Positions 8,537-16,898 of a DNA stretch of 64,000 nucleotides are shown one piece after another (position 1 is the stretch's first letter; every line of letters begins with the position of its first letter). The notes under the pieces are model-generated. The model made no database searches. It was not told the DNA's origin and saw nothing but the letters and a program-made list of their open reading frames with translations. Both the position numbers and the translations under genes were made by a program. Origin of the DNA: Halorubrum distributum JCM 10118. GTDB taxonomy: Archaea; Halobacteriota; Halobacteria; Halobacteriales; Haloferacaceae. Location of the stretch: contig NZ_AOJN01000039.1 in the NCBI RefSeq assembly GCF_000337335.1, forward strand, positions 1-64,000. The letters run 5' to 3'.

Positions 8537-9214
8537 ATGGACGGGGAATCGGACGACGACGCCGGTGACGACGACCGTGACGCGGACGCCGACGACGGCC
8601 GGGACGCGGCGCTCGACGCCGTCCTCGCCGCCTACGACCTCAAAGACGAGCGGCGCACCGGCTGGCAGCTCCGCGGGGTCGACGACCCCGAGTCCGTCGC
8701 GGCCCACTCGTGGGGGGTCGCGTACCTCGTCGTGACGCTCGGGGACCGGCTGGCCGCCGACCTCCCCGGCGTCGACCTCGACCGCGCCCTGCGGCTCGCC
8801 GTCGTCCACGACGTGGCCGAGGCCGAGACGGGGGACGTGGCGACGCGGGCGGATTCGACCGCCGACGCGGTCGACCGCGAGGCGAAGGTCGCCGCCGAGC
8901 GCGAGGCGATGGCGGACCTCGCCGGTCCGCTCCCCGAGCGCGTGCGAGACGCGTGGGAGGCGTACGAGGCCCGCGAGTCGCCGGAGGCGATTCTCGTCAA
9001 GGAGTGCGACCTGCTCGACACCTGTCTCCAGGCGGTGGTCTACGAGCGCGGCGACCGGTACGACCCGGAGCGCGGCGAGCCCGACGCGTTCCGCGAGTAC
9101 GACGACCTCGACGAGTTCTTTGCCACCTCCGAGCCGCGGCTCCGGACCGAGGCCGGGAGGGAACTGTTCGCGGCGGTCCGCGATCGGTACCGCGTCGAGC
9201 GGGACGGGGCGTGA
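8537..9214 (+). CDS. HD-domain phosphohydrolase (YfbR/HDDC2-like nucleotidase)
   Basis: HD superfamily hydrolase of 225 residues, resembling 5'-deoxynucleotidases of the YfbR/HDDC2 type. The N-terminal 30 residues are almost entirely Asp/Gly, a haloarchaeal acidic tail. Metal residues visible are VAAHSWG (first His), AVVHDVAEAETGD (the HD pair followed by the conserved E-x3-GD) and KECDLLDTC (distal Asp). It lies 12 bp downstream of a purine-type phosphoribosyltransferase and is probably co-transcribed, fitting a nucleotide salvage or clean-up role. Confidence 0.85.
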   Translation: MDGESDDDAGDDDRDADADDGRDAALDAVLAAYDLKDERRTGWQLRGVDDPESVAAHSWGVAYLVVTLGDRLAADLPGVDLDRALRLAVVHDVAEAETGDVATRADSTADAVDREAKVAAEREAMADLAGPLPERVRDAWEAYEARESPEAILVKECDLLDTCLQAVVYERGDRYDPERGEPDAFREYDDLDEFFATSEPRLRTEAGRELFAAVRDRYRVERDGA

Positions 9215-9248
9215 GCGTTCGCTCCGGGGGGAGCGCGTCTCCGGCGAG

Positions 9249-9983
9249 CTAATCCGCCGCCCGTTCGGCCCGTCGCGTCTCCTCGACCTCCAGCGGGTCG
9301 CCCGTCGACGTCGCGGTGACGAGTCGCAGATACTGTCCCGCGCTCGTGAGCAGCTTGTTCTCCGCCTTCCGGAGGTGTTCCTCGTACGTCGAGCGGGCGA
9401 CCGCCGTCTGGTCGGCGAGCTCCCGCAGCGAGGTCTTCCGCGGCTGGGTGTAGTAGCCGCGCTCCAGCGCCAACTGGAGCGCCGCCAGCTGTCGATCGGT
9501 GAGGTCCTCGAACAGCTGGTTCGCCGGTGCCAGCATGCTGTGCGGGACCTGCTGTTCCGCGATCGAGGTCTTCGAGAGCAGCTCGATCTCCCTGTCGGCC
9601 CGGAGGTCGCCGAGCAGCTCCCGGATGTCGGCGTCGTCGAACGCGACCACCGTGTAATGCTCCCAGCCCTGTCGGTAGATGGTCGGCGACTGATACAGGC
9701 AGTTGTGCTTCTCGAAGCGATCGATGACGGACTCCCCGAGCGAACAGAGACAGGACTGCGTGACGACGTGGTACCCGTCGTCGTCCGCGGATTCGTGGAG
9801 GACGGTCCCGAGCCGATCGATGTCGTCGAGCAGCGCGTCCGTCGGCGTCGTCTCGCTGGTGATCTCGAGCACCTGACAGTCGCTCAGCGGCCACTCGCGG
9901 ATGGTGAGATCCGGATGTCGTTCGGAGATCTCCCGGTACGGACACTCGTGTTTCACTCGGATCGAGGCCTCGTACAGGCTCAT
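9249..9983 (-). CDS. Bat-type HTH transcriptional regulator
   Basis: DNA-binding protein of 244 residues in the haloarchaeal bacterio-opsin-activator-like family. The C-terminal HTH_10 domain (about residues 155-215) contains LTDRQLAALQLALERGYY followed by the TSLRELADQTAVARSTYEEHLRKAE recognition region (shown here as family pattern). The N-terminal domain begins SIRVKHECPY and has several Cys (CPY, CQV, CLCSLG, HNCLY) that could sense thiol or metal state; this is inferred. I choose ATG at 9983 over an in-frame ATG at 10004, since homology starts at MSLYEAS and a TTAA box lies about 25 nt upstream. It is divergent from the rhodanese-MBL gene and a candidate regulator of it. Confidence 0.85.
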   Translation of the reverse strand: MSLYEASIRVKHECPYREISERHPDLTIREWPLSDCQVLEITSETTPTDALLDDIDRLGTVLHESADDDGYHVVTQSCLCSLGESVIDRFEKHNCLYQSPTIYRQGWEHYTVVAFDDADIRELLGDLRADREIELLSKTSIAEQQVPHSMLAPANQLFEDLTDRQLAALQLALERGYYTQPRKTSLRELADQTAVARSTYEEHLRKAENKLLTSAGQYLRLVTATSTGDPLEVEETRRAERAAD

Positions 9984-10014
9984 ACACCGATTTGTCACTG
10001 CCACTGATTAACGG

Positions 10015-10032
10015 TGCCGGTCATGTCCGGCA
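10015..10032. promoter_or_regulatory. Inverted repeat in the HTH / rhodanese-MBL divergent promoter
   Basis: Arms TGCCGG and CCGGCA (6 bp) are separated by TCATGT. The repeat lies between the Bat-type regulator start (9983, minus) and the rhodanese-MBL start (10071, plus), next to the shared TTAA at about 10007-10012. It could be the regulator's binding site. Six-base arms in GC-rich DNA are only suggestive. Confidence 0.4.
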
Positions 10033-10070
10033 GCGGCCGTATCCCCATCTCCCCGCTATACCGGTGTACG

Positions 10071-11183
10071 ATGCAGGAACTATCGCCGGACGCGCTCAGC
10101 GAACAGCTGCGAGACGACGAGGAGGGCCCGCTCGTCCTCGACATCCGCCACGAGGCGGAGTTCGAGGAGTGGCACGTCCCGGGCAGCGTCAACGTCGACG
10201 TGTACGACGAACTGACCGAGGACCCCGACCGCGCCGAGCCGGCGCTCTCCGAGCTCCCCGAGGGCTCGGCGATCGTCACCGTCTGCGCCGCGGGGGTCGT
10301 CTCGCAGACGGCGACGGACGTCCTCCGCGAACTGGGCTACGACGCCGTGACGCTCGCGGACGGGATGAGCGGCTGGAGCCGCGTCCACCGACACGCCGAG
10401 GTGCCGGTCGACCTCGACGGGACGCTCGTTCAGGTCGCGCGCCCGGGCAAGGGCTGTCTCTCGCACGTCCTCGTCTCGGACGGCGAGGCCGCCGTCTTCG
10501 ACCCGTCGCACTACCTCGGCGAGTACGACGCGGTCCTCGACGAGTACGGTGCGGAGCTCGTCGGCGTCTTCGACACGCACGCCCACGCCGACCACGTCTC
10601 CGGCGCGGCGGAACTCGCCGACCGCCACGGCGTCCCCTACTCCCTCCACCCGAAGGACGCGCTCGCGCTCGACGCGACGCCGATCGAGGACGGCCAGGTC
10701 GTGACCGTCGGCGGGCTCGACGTCGAGGTCGTCCACACGCCCGGACACAGCGAGGGGAGCGTCTCGTTCGACGTCGACGGCGCGGCGCTGCTCACCGGCG
10801 ACACCCTCTTCCACGAGAGCGTCGGCCGCGTCGAACTCGGCGTCGAGGCCGGGATCGAAGACGCCGACGTGGAGGGGAACGCCGCGACGCTGTACGAGAG
10901 CCTCCGGCGGCTGCTGGACCGGCCGGACGACGCGCTCGTGCTCCCGGCGCACGACCCCGGCTCGCCCGAGCCGCCGGTGACCGCGACGCTCGGCGAAGTG
11001 AAGGGCCGGAACGCGGACCTCGACCGCGACCGCGAGTCCTTCGTCGCGGCGCTCGCGTCGGACGTCCCGGACCATCCCCCGAACTTCGAGCGCGTCAAGC
11101 GCACGAACGTGGGGCGGGAGTCGGTTCCGGCGGCCGAGCTGGCCGAGCTGGAGCTGGGGCCGAACAACTGCGCGGCCGAGTGA
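10071..11183 (+). CDS. Rhodanese-MBL fusion, persulfide-dioxygenase-like
   Basis: Protein of 370 residues, ATG at 10071. Residues 1-110 form a rhodanese domain with the active loop VCAAGVVSQ supplying the sulfur-carrying Cys. Residues about 120-330 form an MBL domain with THAHADHVSG, VHTPGHSEGS, LLTGDTLF and a late PAHDPGS ligand, as in ETHE1/persulfide dioxygenases and glyoxalase II relatives. The C-terminus is PNNCAAE. Known relatives oxidise glutathione persulfide or related low-molecular-weight persulfides; in haloarchaea the thiol would be gamma-glutamylcysteine or coenzyme A (inference). The MFS gene starts 3 bp after the stop, so the two form an operon, divergent from a Cys-containing regulator. 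A sulfide or persulfide stress role fits. Confidence 0.88.
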   Translation: MQELSPDALSEQLRDDEEGPLVLDIRHEAEFEEWHVPGSVNVDVYDELTEDPDRAEPALSELPEGSAIVTVCAAGVVSQTATDVLRELGYDAVTLADGMSGWSRVHRHAEVPVDLDGTLVQVARPGKGCLSHVLVSDGEAAVFDPSHYLGEYDAVLDEYGAELVGVFDTHAHADHVSGAAELADRHGVPYSLHPKDALALDATPIEDGQVVTVGGLDVEVVHTPGHSEGSVSFDVDGAALLTGDTLFHESVGRVELGVEAGIEDADVEGNAATLYESLRRLLDRPDDALVLPAHDPGSPEPPVTATLGEVKGRNADLDRDRESFVAALASDVPDHPPNFERVKRTNVGRESVPAAELAELELGPNNCAAE

Positions 11184-11186
11184 CCG

Positions 11187-12476
11187 ATGAGCGCGACAAC
11201 CGACGTCAAACAGGGAATCCGCGAACACCTCGGCCAGTTCTCGCTCCACGTTCTGTTGGTGTTCGCCACCGGACTGACCATCGGGTCCGAGCGGACCGTC
11301 GTCCCAGCGCTGGGAGAGGACGTGCTCGGCGTCGAGTCGTTCCTCGTGATCGGCTCGTTCGTCGTCTCCTTCGGGGTCGTGAAGTCGATCCTCAACCTCT
11401 ACGCCGGGAAGTGGGGCGAGGAGTACGGCCGCAGGCCCGTGCTCGTCGCCGGGTGGGTCACGGCGCTCCCGCTGCCGGTCATCCTCATCTTCGCCCCGAG
11501 CTGGGGCTGGATCACCGTCGGGAACGTCCTGCTGGGGATCAACCAGGCGCTGACGTGGAGCATGGCGATAAACGCCAAGATCGACCTCGCGAGCCCGGAC
11601 GAGCGCGGCCTCGCGGTCGGCATCGACGAGTCGTTCGGTTACACCGGCGTGGCCGTCGGCGCCTGGGTGACGGGCGTCATCGCCAGCCGATGGAGCCTCC
11701 GACCGGAGCCGTTCTACTTCCTCGCTGCCGTCGTGGTCCTGGCGTTCCTCGTCTCGGTCTTCCTGATCAGAGAGACCGTCCAGTACGCGCAGGCCGAGGG
11801 AGACGACGACGACCGCGACGCGAACCTCCCGTTCAAGGAGGTCGTGAAGCGGGCGACCTACGGCGACCGGACGCTGTTCGCGGCGGCGCAGGCGGGTCAC
11901 ATCGAGAACTTCGTCGACACGCTGTTCTGGATCGCCGTCCCGCTGTACCTGCTGAACCAGGGGCTCGACATCGCGGCGGTCGGGGCCGTGGTCGGCGTCC
12001 ACAGCGCGATGTACTTCCTCCAGATCGGCACCGGCGGCCTCGCGGACCGGATCGGCCGGCGACCGCCGGTCGTCGCCGGGATGTTCCTGGCCGGCGCGGG
12101 CGTCCTCGGGATGGTCCTCGTCGAGGGATACCTCGCGTGGGCCGCGCTGGCCGGCGTCTCCGGGTTCGGGATGGCGCTTTTGTACCCGAACCTGATGACC
12201 GTTCCGAGCGATGCGGCCCACCCGACCTGGCGGTCCGCCGGAATGGGGGTCTACCGGATGTGGCGCGACTCGGGCTACGCCGTCGGGGCGATCCTGATCG
12301 GGCTCGCGATGGAGTTCGTCAACGCCGAGGCGGCGTTCTACCTGACCGCCGTCCTGATGTTCCTCTCCGGCGCGATCGTGGTCGTCTGGATGGAGGAGAC
12401 GCACCCCGAGTTCGGGACCCACGAGCCGCCCGCTCCGGCGCCGGAGTCGCCGGCCGAACCGGCCGCACGGGAGTAG
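11187..12476 (+). CDS. MFS transporter
   Basis: Major facilitator superfamily protein of 429 residues with about twelve hydrophobic segments. MFS motif A appears twice: GKWGEEYGRRP (about residue 73) and GGLADRIGRRPP (about 278). A charged central loop (EGDDDDRDAN) separates the halves. The substrate is unknown. It starts 3 bp after the rhodanese-MBL stop, so it likely exports or imports a compound tied to sulfur chemistry, for example thiosulfate, sulfite or a toxic electrophile; this is inference. The C-terminus is a Pro/Ala/Glu tail. Confidence 0.9.
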   Translation: MSATTDVKQGIREHLGQFSLHVLLVFATGLTIGSERTVVPALGEDVLGVESFLVIGSFVVSFGVVKSILNLYAGKWGEEYGRRPVLVAGWVTALPLPVILIFAPSWGWITVGNVLLGINQALTWSMAINAKIDLASPDERGLAVGIDESFGYTGVAVGAWVTGVIASRWSLRPEPFYFLAAVVVLAFLVSVFLIRETVQYAQAEGDDDDRDANLPFKEVVKRATYGDRTLFAAAQAGHIENFVDTLFWIAVPLYLLNQGLDIAAVGAVVGVHSAMYFLQIGTGGLADRIGRRPPVVAGMFLAGAGVLGMVLVEGYLAWAALAGVSGFGMALLYPNLMTVPSDAAHPTWRSAGMGVYRMWRDSGYAVGAILIGLAMEFVNAEAAFYLTAVLMFLSGAIVVVWMEETHPEFGTHEPPAPAPESPAEPAARE

Positions 12477-12511
12477 CCGACGGCGGACGATCAGGTGAGC
12501 GACAGTAGTTT

Positions 12512-12523
12512 CGACGATCGTCG
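12512..12523. promoter_or_regulatory. 12-bp perfect palindrome upstream of the flavoprotein gene
   Basis: CGACGATCGTCG is a perfect dyad in the gap between the MFS stop and the flavoprotein gene. A TATA-like GTAAAAGGGTTAAC follows at about 12575-12590, 35-50 nt ahead of the ATG at 12628. The palindrome lies further upstream than a typical haloarchaeal operator, so its function is uncertain. Confidence 0.25.
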
Positions 12524-12627
12524 TATTAGTAATCGACGTTTGTAGGCGCTCTACCGGTCGATTTCGCGCGAGGATGGTAAAAGGGTTAACGGGGGAGGTC
12601 GTCTCACGAGGTGAGCTTTCACCACGC

Positions 12628-14073
12628 ATGTCTGACACCGATCTCGTAATCATCGGCGGGGGGATAAGCGGGGCGTCGCTGCTGTACACGGTCGCGAAGT
12701 TCACCGACGTCGACGACGTCACGCTGATCGAGAAGGAGCGGGAGATCGCCGCGATCAACTCCCACCGGACGAACAACTCCCAGACCCTCCACTTCGGGGA
12801 CATCGAGACGAACTACACCCTCGAAAAGGCGGAGGAGGTCAAGGAGGGCGCCGAGCTGCTCGCCGGCTACCTCGAAGGGGAGGACCCCGACCGGGAGATG
12901 CACAGCAAGCGCAGCAAGATGGTGCTGGGCGTCGGCGACGAGGAAGTCGCCAAGCTGGAGGAGCGCTACCACGAGAACGGCTTCGGGGACCTGTTCCCGA
13001 AGCTGCGCGAGATCGGCCGCGAGGAGATCGCGGAGCTGGAGCCGAAGGTCGTCGAGGGGCGCGACCCCGGCACGGAGCTGAAGGCGCTCCAGACGCCCGA
13101 CGGCTACGTGGTCGACTACGGCGCGGTCGCGGCGTCGTTCGTCGACGCCGCCCGCGAGGAGGAGGGCGTCTCCGTCCACCTCGGGACGACCGTGACGAAC
13201 GTCGACGACCGCGGCGACGGCTTCCTCGTCGAGACGGACGACGGCGACTTCGAGTCCGAGGCGGTGGTCGTCGCGGCCGGCTCGCACAGCCTCCAGTTCG
13301 CCAAGGAGATGGGGTACGGCGAGGGGATGTCCCTGCTGCCGGTCGCGGGGAGCTTCTTCCTCGCGGACGACCTGCTGAACGGGAAGGTGTACACGCTACA
13401 GATGAAGAAGCTCCCGTTCGCGGCGGTCCACGGCGACGCCGACGTCCACGACGACGGGATCACCCGGTTCGGCCCGACCGCGAAGCTCGTGCCCGCGCTC
13501 GAGCGCGGCCACCTCTCGACGGTGAGCGACTTCGTCGACGTGTTCGGCTTCAACCCCGACTCCGTGCTGAGCTACGTCAACATCCTCTCGGACAAGATCC
13601 TCTTCCCGTACGTCGTTCGCAACCTCGTGTACGACCTCCCGGTGGTCGGCAAGCGCGCGTTCCTGCCGGACGTCCAGAAGGTCGTGCCGAGCGTCGACGT
13701 CGACGACATCGACCGCGCGAAGGGGTACGGCGGCGTGCGCCCCCAGATCGTCGACACCGAGAACAAGGAGCTCGACATGGGCGAAGCGAAGATCGTCGAG
13801 GACGGAGTGCTGTTCAACATCACGCCCTCGCCGGGCGCGTCGACCGCGCTGAAGAACGCGATGCGGGACGTCGACACCGTCCTCGGCTTCTTCGAGGACG
13901 ACTACGAGTTCGACGAGGCCGCCTTCCGCGACGCGACCATCGAGAACTTCCCGCGGGCCGACGACGAGGCGGAGACCGACGACGAGACGGAGGCGGACGA
14001 CGAGGCGGGCGAGGAGGCGACCGAAAACGACGACGCTGAGGGCGAGGAAGTCGCGGCCGAAGCCGACGACTGA
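12628..14073 (+). CDS. FAD-dependent oxidoreductase, malate:quinone oxidoreductase-like
   Basis: Flavoprotein of 481 residues. The N-terminal VIIGGGISGASLLY is a Rossmann GxGxxG FAD site. GRDPGTELKALQTPDG and VDYGAVAASFVDAA in the middle, and NITPSPGASTALKNA near the C-terminal FAD contact, resemble Mqo and LhgO 2-hydroxyacid dehydrogenases that pass electrons to quinone. The first is my preferred call; L-2-hydroxyglutarate oxidase is the alternative. I start at ATG 12628 because the FAD motif begins within ten residues of it; the in-frame ATG at 12574 adds a non-homologous leader. The last 35 residues are a highly acidic Asp/Glu tail. No N-terminal signal is seen, so it is likely a peripheral inner-face membrane protein. 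Confidence 0.85.
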   Translation: MSDTDLVIIGGGISGASLLYTVAKFTDVDDVTLIEKEREIAAINSHRTNNSQTLHFGDIETNYTLEKAEEVKEGAELLAGYLEGEDPDREMHSKRSKMVLGVGDEEVAKLEERYHENGFGDLFPKLREIGREEIAELEPKVVEGRDPGTELKALQTPDGYVVDYGAVAASFVDAAREEEGVSVHLGTTVTNVDDRGDGFLVETDDGDFESEAVVVAAGSHSLQFAKEMGYGEGMSLLPVAGSFFLADDLLNGKVYTLQMKKLPFAAVHGDADVHDDGITRFGPTAKLVPALERGHLSTVSDFVDVFGFNPDSVLSYVNILSDKILFPYVVRNLVYDLPVVGKRAFLPDVQKVVPSVDVDDIDRAKGYGGVRPQIVDTENKELDMGEAKIVEDGVLFNITPSPGASTALKNAMRDVDTVLGFFEDDYEFDEAAFRDATIENFPRADDEAETDDETEADDEAGEEATENDDAEGEEVAAEADD

Positions 14074-14125
14074 TCCGGTCGAAGGCCGATTTCGTCTCCG
14101 ACCGCCTCGAACGCCGGCGCGGGGG

Positions 14126-15550
14126 CTACGCGCGCGCTTCTTCTCTGACCTCCCGCTCGAACGCCTCCCGGAGCACGCGGATCGCCCGTCGCTTCGCCCC
14201 GTCGGGGACGAACACGAAGGGGATCGGCACGTCGAACGCGCGGTCGCCGTACAGCCCCCAGTCGGCAACCGACCGCGTCGTGCCGCCGTACGCGATGGGG
14301 ATGTCCTCCAGCTCGTCGGGGTCGTAGGCGGGGACGTACGAGCGGTCGATCCACACCTCGTGGACCGGCACGTCGAGGGCGTCGGCGAGGAGCCGCTCCA
14401 AGCGGTCGTCGCCGGCGGTGAGCCACGCGGTGAACTCGTCGAGGGGGTCGCCGTTCACGGGGAGGTCGTCGTCGAAGTCGCCGCCGATCCGGTCGGCGAG
14501 CGCGATCCGGTGTTTCCAGCAGGTGGCGGGGAAGCGCCGCCCGCGGAAGCGGTCGTACATCGACGCGAGCGTCGAGTCGGGGTTCTCGCGGGCGGCGGTC
14601 CGGAGCCGTTCGAGCACCGCGTTGTCGTCGAGCTCGCGGTCGAGTATGCCGTCGACCGTGACGGGGCTCTCCCCGGTCTCCCGCTCGTACTCGCCCAGGA
14701 GCGCCTGGAGGAGCCGGTTCGCGTACACCGACTTGTGGTGCTGGGTGACCCACATGTACAGGGCGATGCGGCCCTCGAGGTAGTTGCCGATGGTCGACAG
14801 CGCCTTCTCCGAGAGCGCCAGGCCCGCCTCGGGATGGGCGGTGTAGGCGTCGACCATGCGCTCGACGTCGAAGCTCAACACGCCCGCGCCGGTCATCTCG
14901 TTGTCGCGGGTGATGTAGTCCAGCCGGTCCACGTCGATGGGGGAGTGGAGCAGCTGGGCGCCGACCCCGTACTGCCACGGCTCGCCGCGCTCGTACGCGA
15001 GGCTGTATCCCAGCACGTACGCGCACACCTCGAAGGGGTCCACGTCGAAATCGCGGAGGGCGTCGCCGTACTCCTCGACGATGATCACGCAGCCGAGCAG
15101 CTCGTGGGGGTTCGCCGAGCGGAGCGGCGCGCCGCCGACGCCGGCCGCGTCGAAGGCGTCGACCAGCCCGGTCTCAACGATGCGCTCCCGGAGGATCCCC
15201 TCGTCGAGGAACCCCTCGGAGAGGTGCGAGAAGGGCGGGTGGCCGACGTCGTGGAGCAGGCAGGCGCACTCCAGCGTGCGCTGGATCTCTTCGAGCTCGT
15301 CGACGGCCGCGTCCCGAGCGAAGTACGACTGCCGGCGGAGGTTCTCGAAGACGGTCCGGCCGAGGTGGTAGACGCCGAGCGAGTGCTCGAACCGGGTGTG
15401 GTTCGCGCCCGGGTAGACGAGGTGGGTCGCCGAGAGCTGGCGGACGTAGCGCAGCCGCTGGAACGGCCGCGTGTCGACGACGCCCTCGACGAGCGCGTCC
15501 GGCAGCTCGATGTAGCCGTGAACGGAGTCTTTGATCTGTGTGGTGGGCAT
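14126..15550 (-). CDS. HD superfamily phosphohydrolase (SAMHD1/YdhJ-like)
   Basis: Protein of 474 residues in the COG1078-type HD family, which includes dNTP triphosphohydrolases. The metal ligands are visible in order: HTRFEHSLGVYHLG (about residue 50), CACLLHDVGHPPFSH (HD, about 95) and SPIDVDRLDYITRD (distal Asp, about 205). The N-terminal KDSVHGYIELP is the family's characteristic start. Substrate could be dNTPs; haloarchaeal members are uncharacterised as far as I know. It is convergent with the flavoprotein gene across about 50 bp. Confidence 0.88.
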   Translation of the reverse strand: MPTTQIKDSVHGYIELPDALVEGVVDTRPFQRLRYVRQLSATHLVYPGANHTRFEHSLGVYHLGRTVFENLRRQSYFARDAAVDELEEIQRTLECACLLHDVGHPPFSHLSEGFLDEGILRERIVETGLVDAFDAAGVGGAPLRSANPHELLGCVIIVEEYGDALRDFDVDPFEVCAYVLGYSLAYERGEPWQYGVGAQLLHSPIDVDRLDYITRDNEMTGAGVLSFDVERMVDAYTAHPEAGLALSEKALSTIGNYLEGRIALYMWVTQHHKSVYANRLLQALLGEYERETGESPVTVDGILDRELDDNAVLERLRTAARENPDSTLASMYDRFRGRRFPATCWKHRIALADRIGGDFDDDLPVNGDPLDEFTAWLTAGDDRLERLLADALDVPVHEVWIDRSYVPAYDPDELEDIPIAYGGTTRSVADWGLYGDRAFDVPIPFVFVPDGAKRRAIRVLREAFEREVREEARA

Positions 15551-15677
15551 CGATTGTGGGCACCACTCCCTCCCGCTCCCTGCCTCTTTCGGTCGTCAGC
15601 CGGCCCCGTGCGCTCCCTCGACCCCGGAAACCGCCCCGATTCACACTACATAAATGCGAGCGCGGCGAGTCACGCGT

Positions 15678-15839
15678 ATGGTATCGGACGCCGCCGACGT
15701 GACCGACGGGCGACCGGACCCCGCCGACGCGACCGACCCCTCGCTCGTCGACCGCTGGACTGCGCTGGATCGCGGCTGGCAGGCGCTCGCGCTGGGGCTC
15801 GGGATCGTCGCCGCGCACCTCGTCGGACAGGCGCTGTGA
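15678..15839 (+). CDS. 53-residue single-helix membrane mini-protein coupled to the exporter
   Basis: Short ORF of 53 residues, ATG at 15678. An acidic N-terminal region is followed by one hydrophobic helix (about residues 35-53, WQALALGLGIVAAHLVGQAL). Its TGA overlaps the GTG of the YeiH-like exporter gene (GTGA at 15836-15839), the tight coupling seen for interacting proteins. A TATA-like ACTACATAAATG lies about 30 nt upstream. It could be a small subunit of the transporter, or a membrane-insertion leader. No family is recognised. Confidence 0.6.
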   Translation: MVSDAADVTDGRPDPADATDPSLVDRWTALDRGWQALALGLGIVAAHLVGQAL

Positions 15840-16834
15840 CGGGGATCGCCGAGGCGGTCCGGGGGTACCTCCCCGGCCTCGCGCTGCTCGCGGGCGGCGC
15901 CGTCGCGGCGACGCTCGTCGCGGACGCGGTCCCCGGCCTCCAGCCGCTCGTCGTCGCCGTCGCCATCGGCGTCGGGATCGGGAACACCGTCGGGATCCCG
16001 GCGGTCGCGGAGCCGGGCGTCGGCGTCGACAAGCTGTTCTTGGAGACCGGAATCGTGCTGCTCGGCGCGGCGGTCGCGGTCGAGGAGTTCCTGGCCGCCG
16101 GGCCGACCGTCCTCGGCCTCGTGGTGGCGTTCGTCGCCGGCGGGCTCCTGTTCGCGGAGGTCGTCGCGCGCGTTCTCTTCCGGATCGAGTCGCCCACTTC
16201 CTCGCTTCTGGCGGCCGGCGCGAGCATCTGCGGCGTCTCCGCGGTCGTCGCCATCGGCCGGGTGCTCGACGCGCGCGGGACGGCGATCACCTTCGCGGCC
16301 GCGACGATCCTACTCTTCGACGCCGCGACGCTCGTCGCGTTCCCGCTCGCGGGCGAGTGGCTCGGCCTCACCGGCCGGCAGTTCGGCGTCTGGGCGGGCG
16401 TGAGCATGTTCTCGACCGGCCCCGTCGCGGCCGCGGGGTTCGCCTACTCGCCCGAGGCGGGCCAGTGGGCGACCGTGACGAAGCTGGCGCGCAACTCGCT
16501 GCTGGGCGGCGTCGCGGTCGCGTACTCGCTGGCGTACACCGCGCGCTCGGCCGCCGACCCCGGCGTCCGACGGCTGTGGGCGGAGTTCCCGAAGTTCCTG
16601 CTCGGCTTCCTCGTCGTCGCGGCGGTCGCCAACAGCGGGCTGCTCTCGCCGGCCGCGCTGGCGTCGATCGGCCGCGTCTCGGACGCGCTGTTCGCGCTGG
16701 CGTTCGTCGGCCTCGGGCTCTCGATCCGCGTCGAGGACATGCGCGCAGTGGGCGCCGCGCCCGTCGGCGCCGTCCTCGTCCACCTGCTCGTCGTGAGCGC
16801 GGTCGCGCTCGCGGCGGTGCGCTGGCTGCTGTGA
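15836..16834 (+). CDS. YeiH/UPF0324 family putative sulfate exporter
   Basis: Integral membrane protein of 332 residues, GTG at 15836. About ten helices are visible. Family-type motifs include VGIGNTVGIP (about 43), LLGAAVA (about 75), GASICGVSAVVAIG (about 130), STGPVAAAGFAYS (about 188) and the LARNSLLGGVAVAYS helix. Members of UPF0324 are annotated as putative sulfate exporters; the true substrate is not settled. It is coupled to the preceding 53-residue membrane ORF. mtnP follows with its own promoter. Confidence 0.85.
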   Translation: MTGIAEAVRGYLPGLALLAGGAVAATLVADAVPGLQPLVVAVAIGVGIGNTVGIPAVAEPGVGVDKLFLETGIVLLGAAVAVEEFLAAGPTVLGLVVAFVAGGLLFAEVVARVLFRIESPTSSLLAAGASICGVSAVVAIGRVLDARGTAITFAAATILLFDAATLVAFPLAGEWLGLTGRQFGVWAGVSMFSTGPVAAAGFAYSPEAGQWATVTKLARNSLLGGVAVAYSLAYTARSAADPGVRRLWAEFPKFLLGFLVVAAVANSGLLSPAALASIGRVSDALFALAFVGLGLSIRVEDMRAVGAAPVGAVLVHLLVVSAVALAAVRWLL

Positions 16835-16869
16835 GCGGATCGGGGCCCCCGGCGACGGGGTTCGGTCCG

Positions 16870-16875
16870 TATAAG
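16870..16875 (+). promoter_or_regulatory. TATA box of mtnP
   Basis: TATAAG centred 27 nt before the mtnP ATG at 16899, the spacing expected for a leaderless haloarchaeal transcript. It supports the chosen start over the upstream in-frame ATG at 16875. Confidence 0.65.
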
Positions 16876-16898
16876 TGGCGAGCGGGCGCACTCCGGGT

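Noticed and set aside
9249-10004. Upstream ATG 10004 as start of the HTH regulator
   Set aside because: It adds seven residues (MAVTNRC) that break the family start MSLYEAS, and it would run past the TTAA promoter box, so 9983 is preferred.
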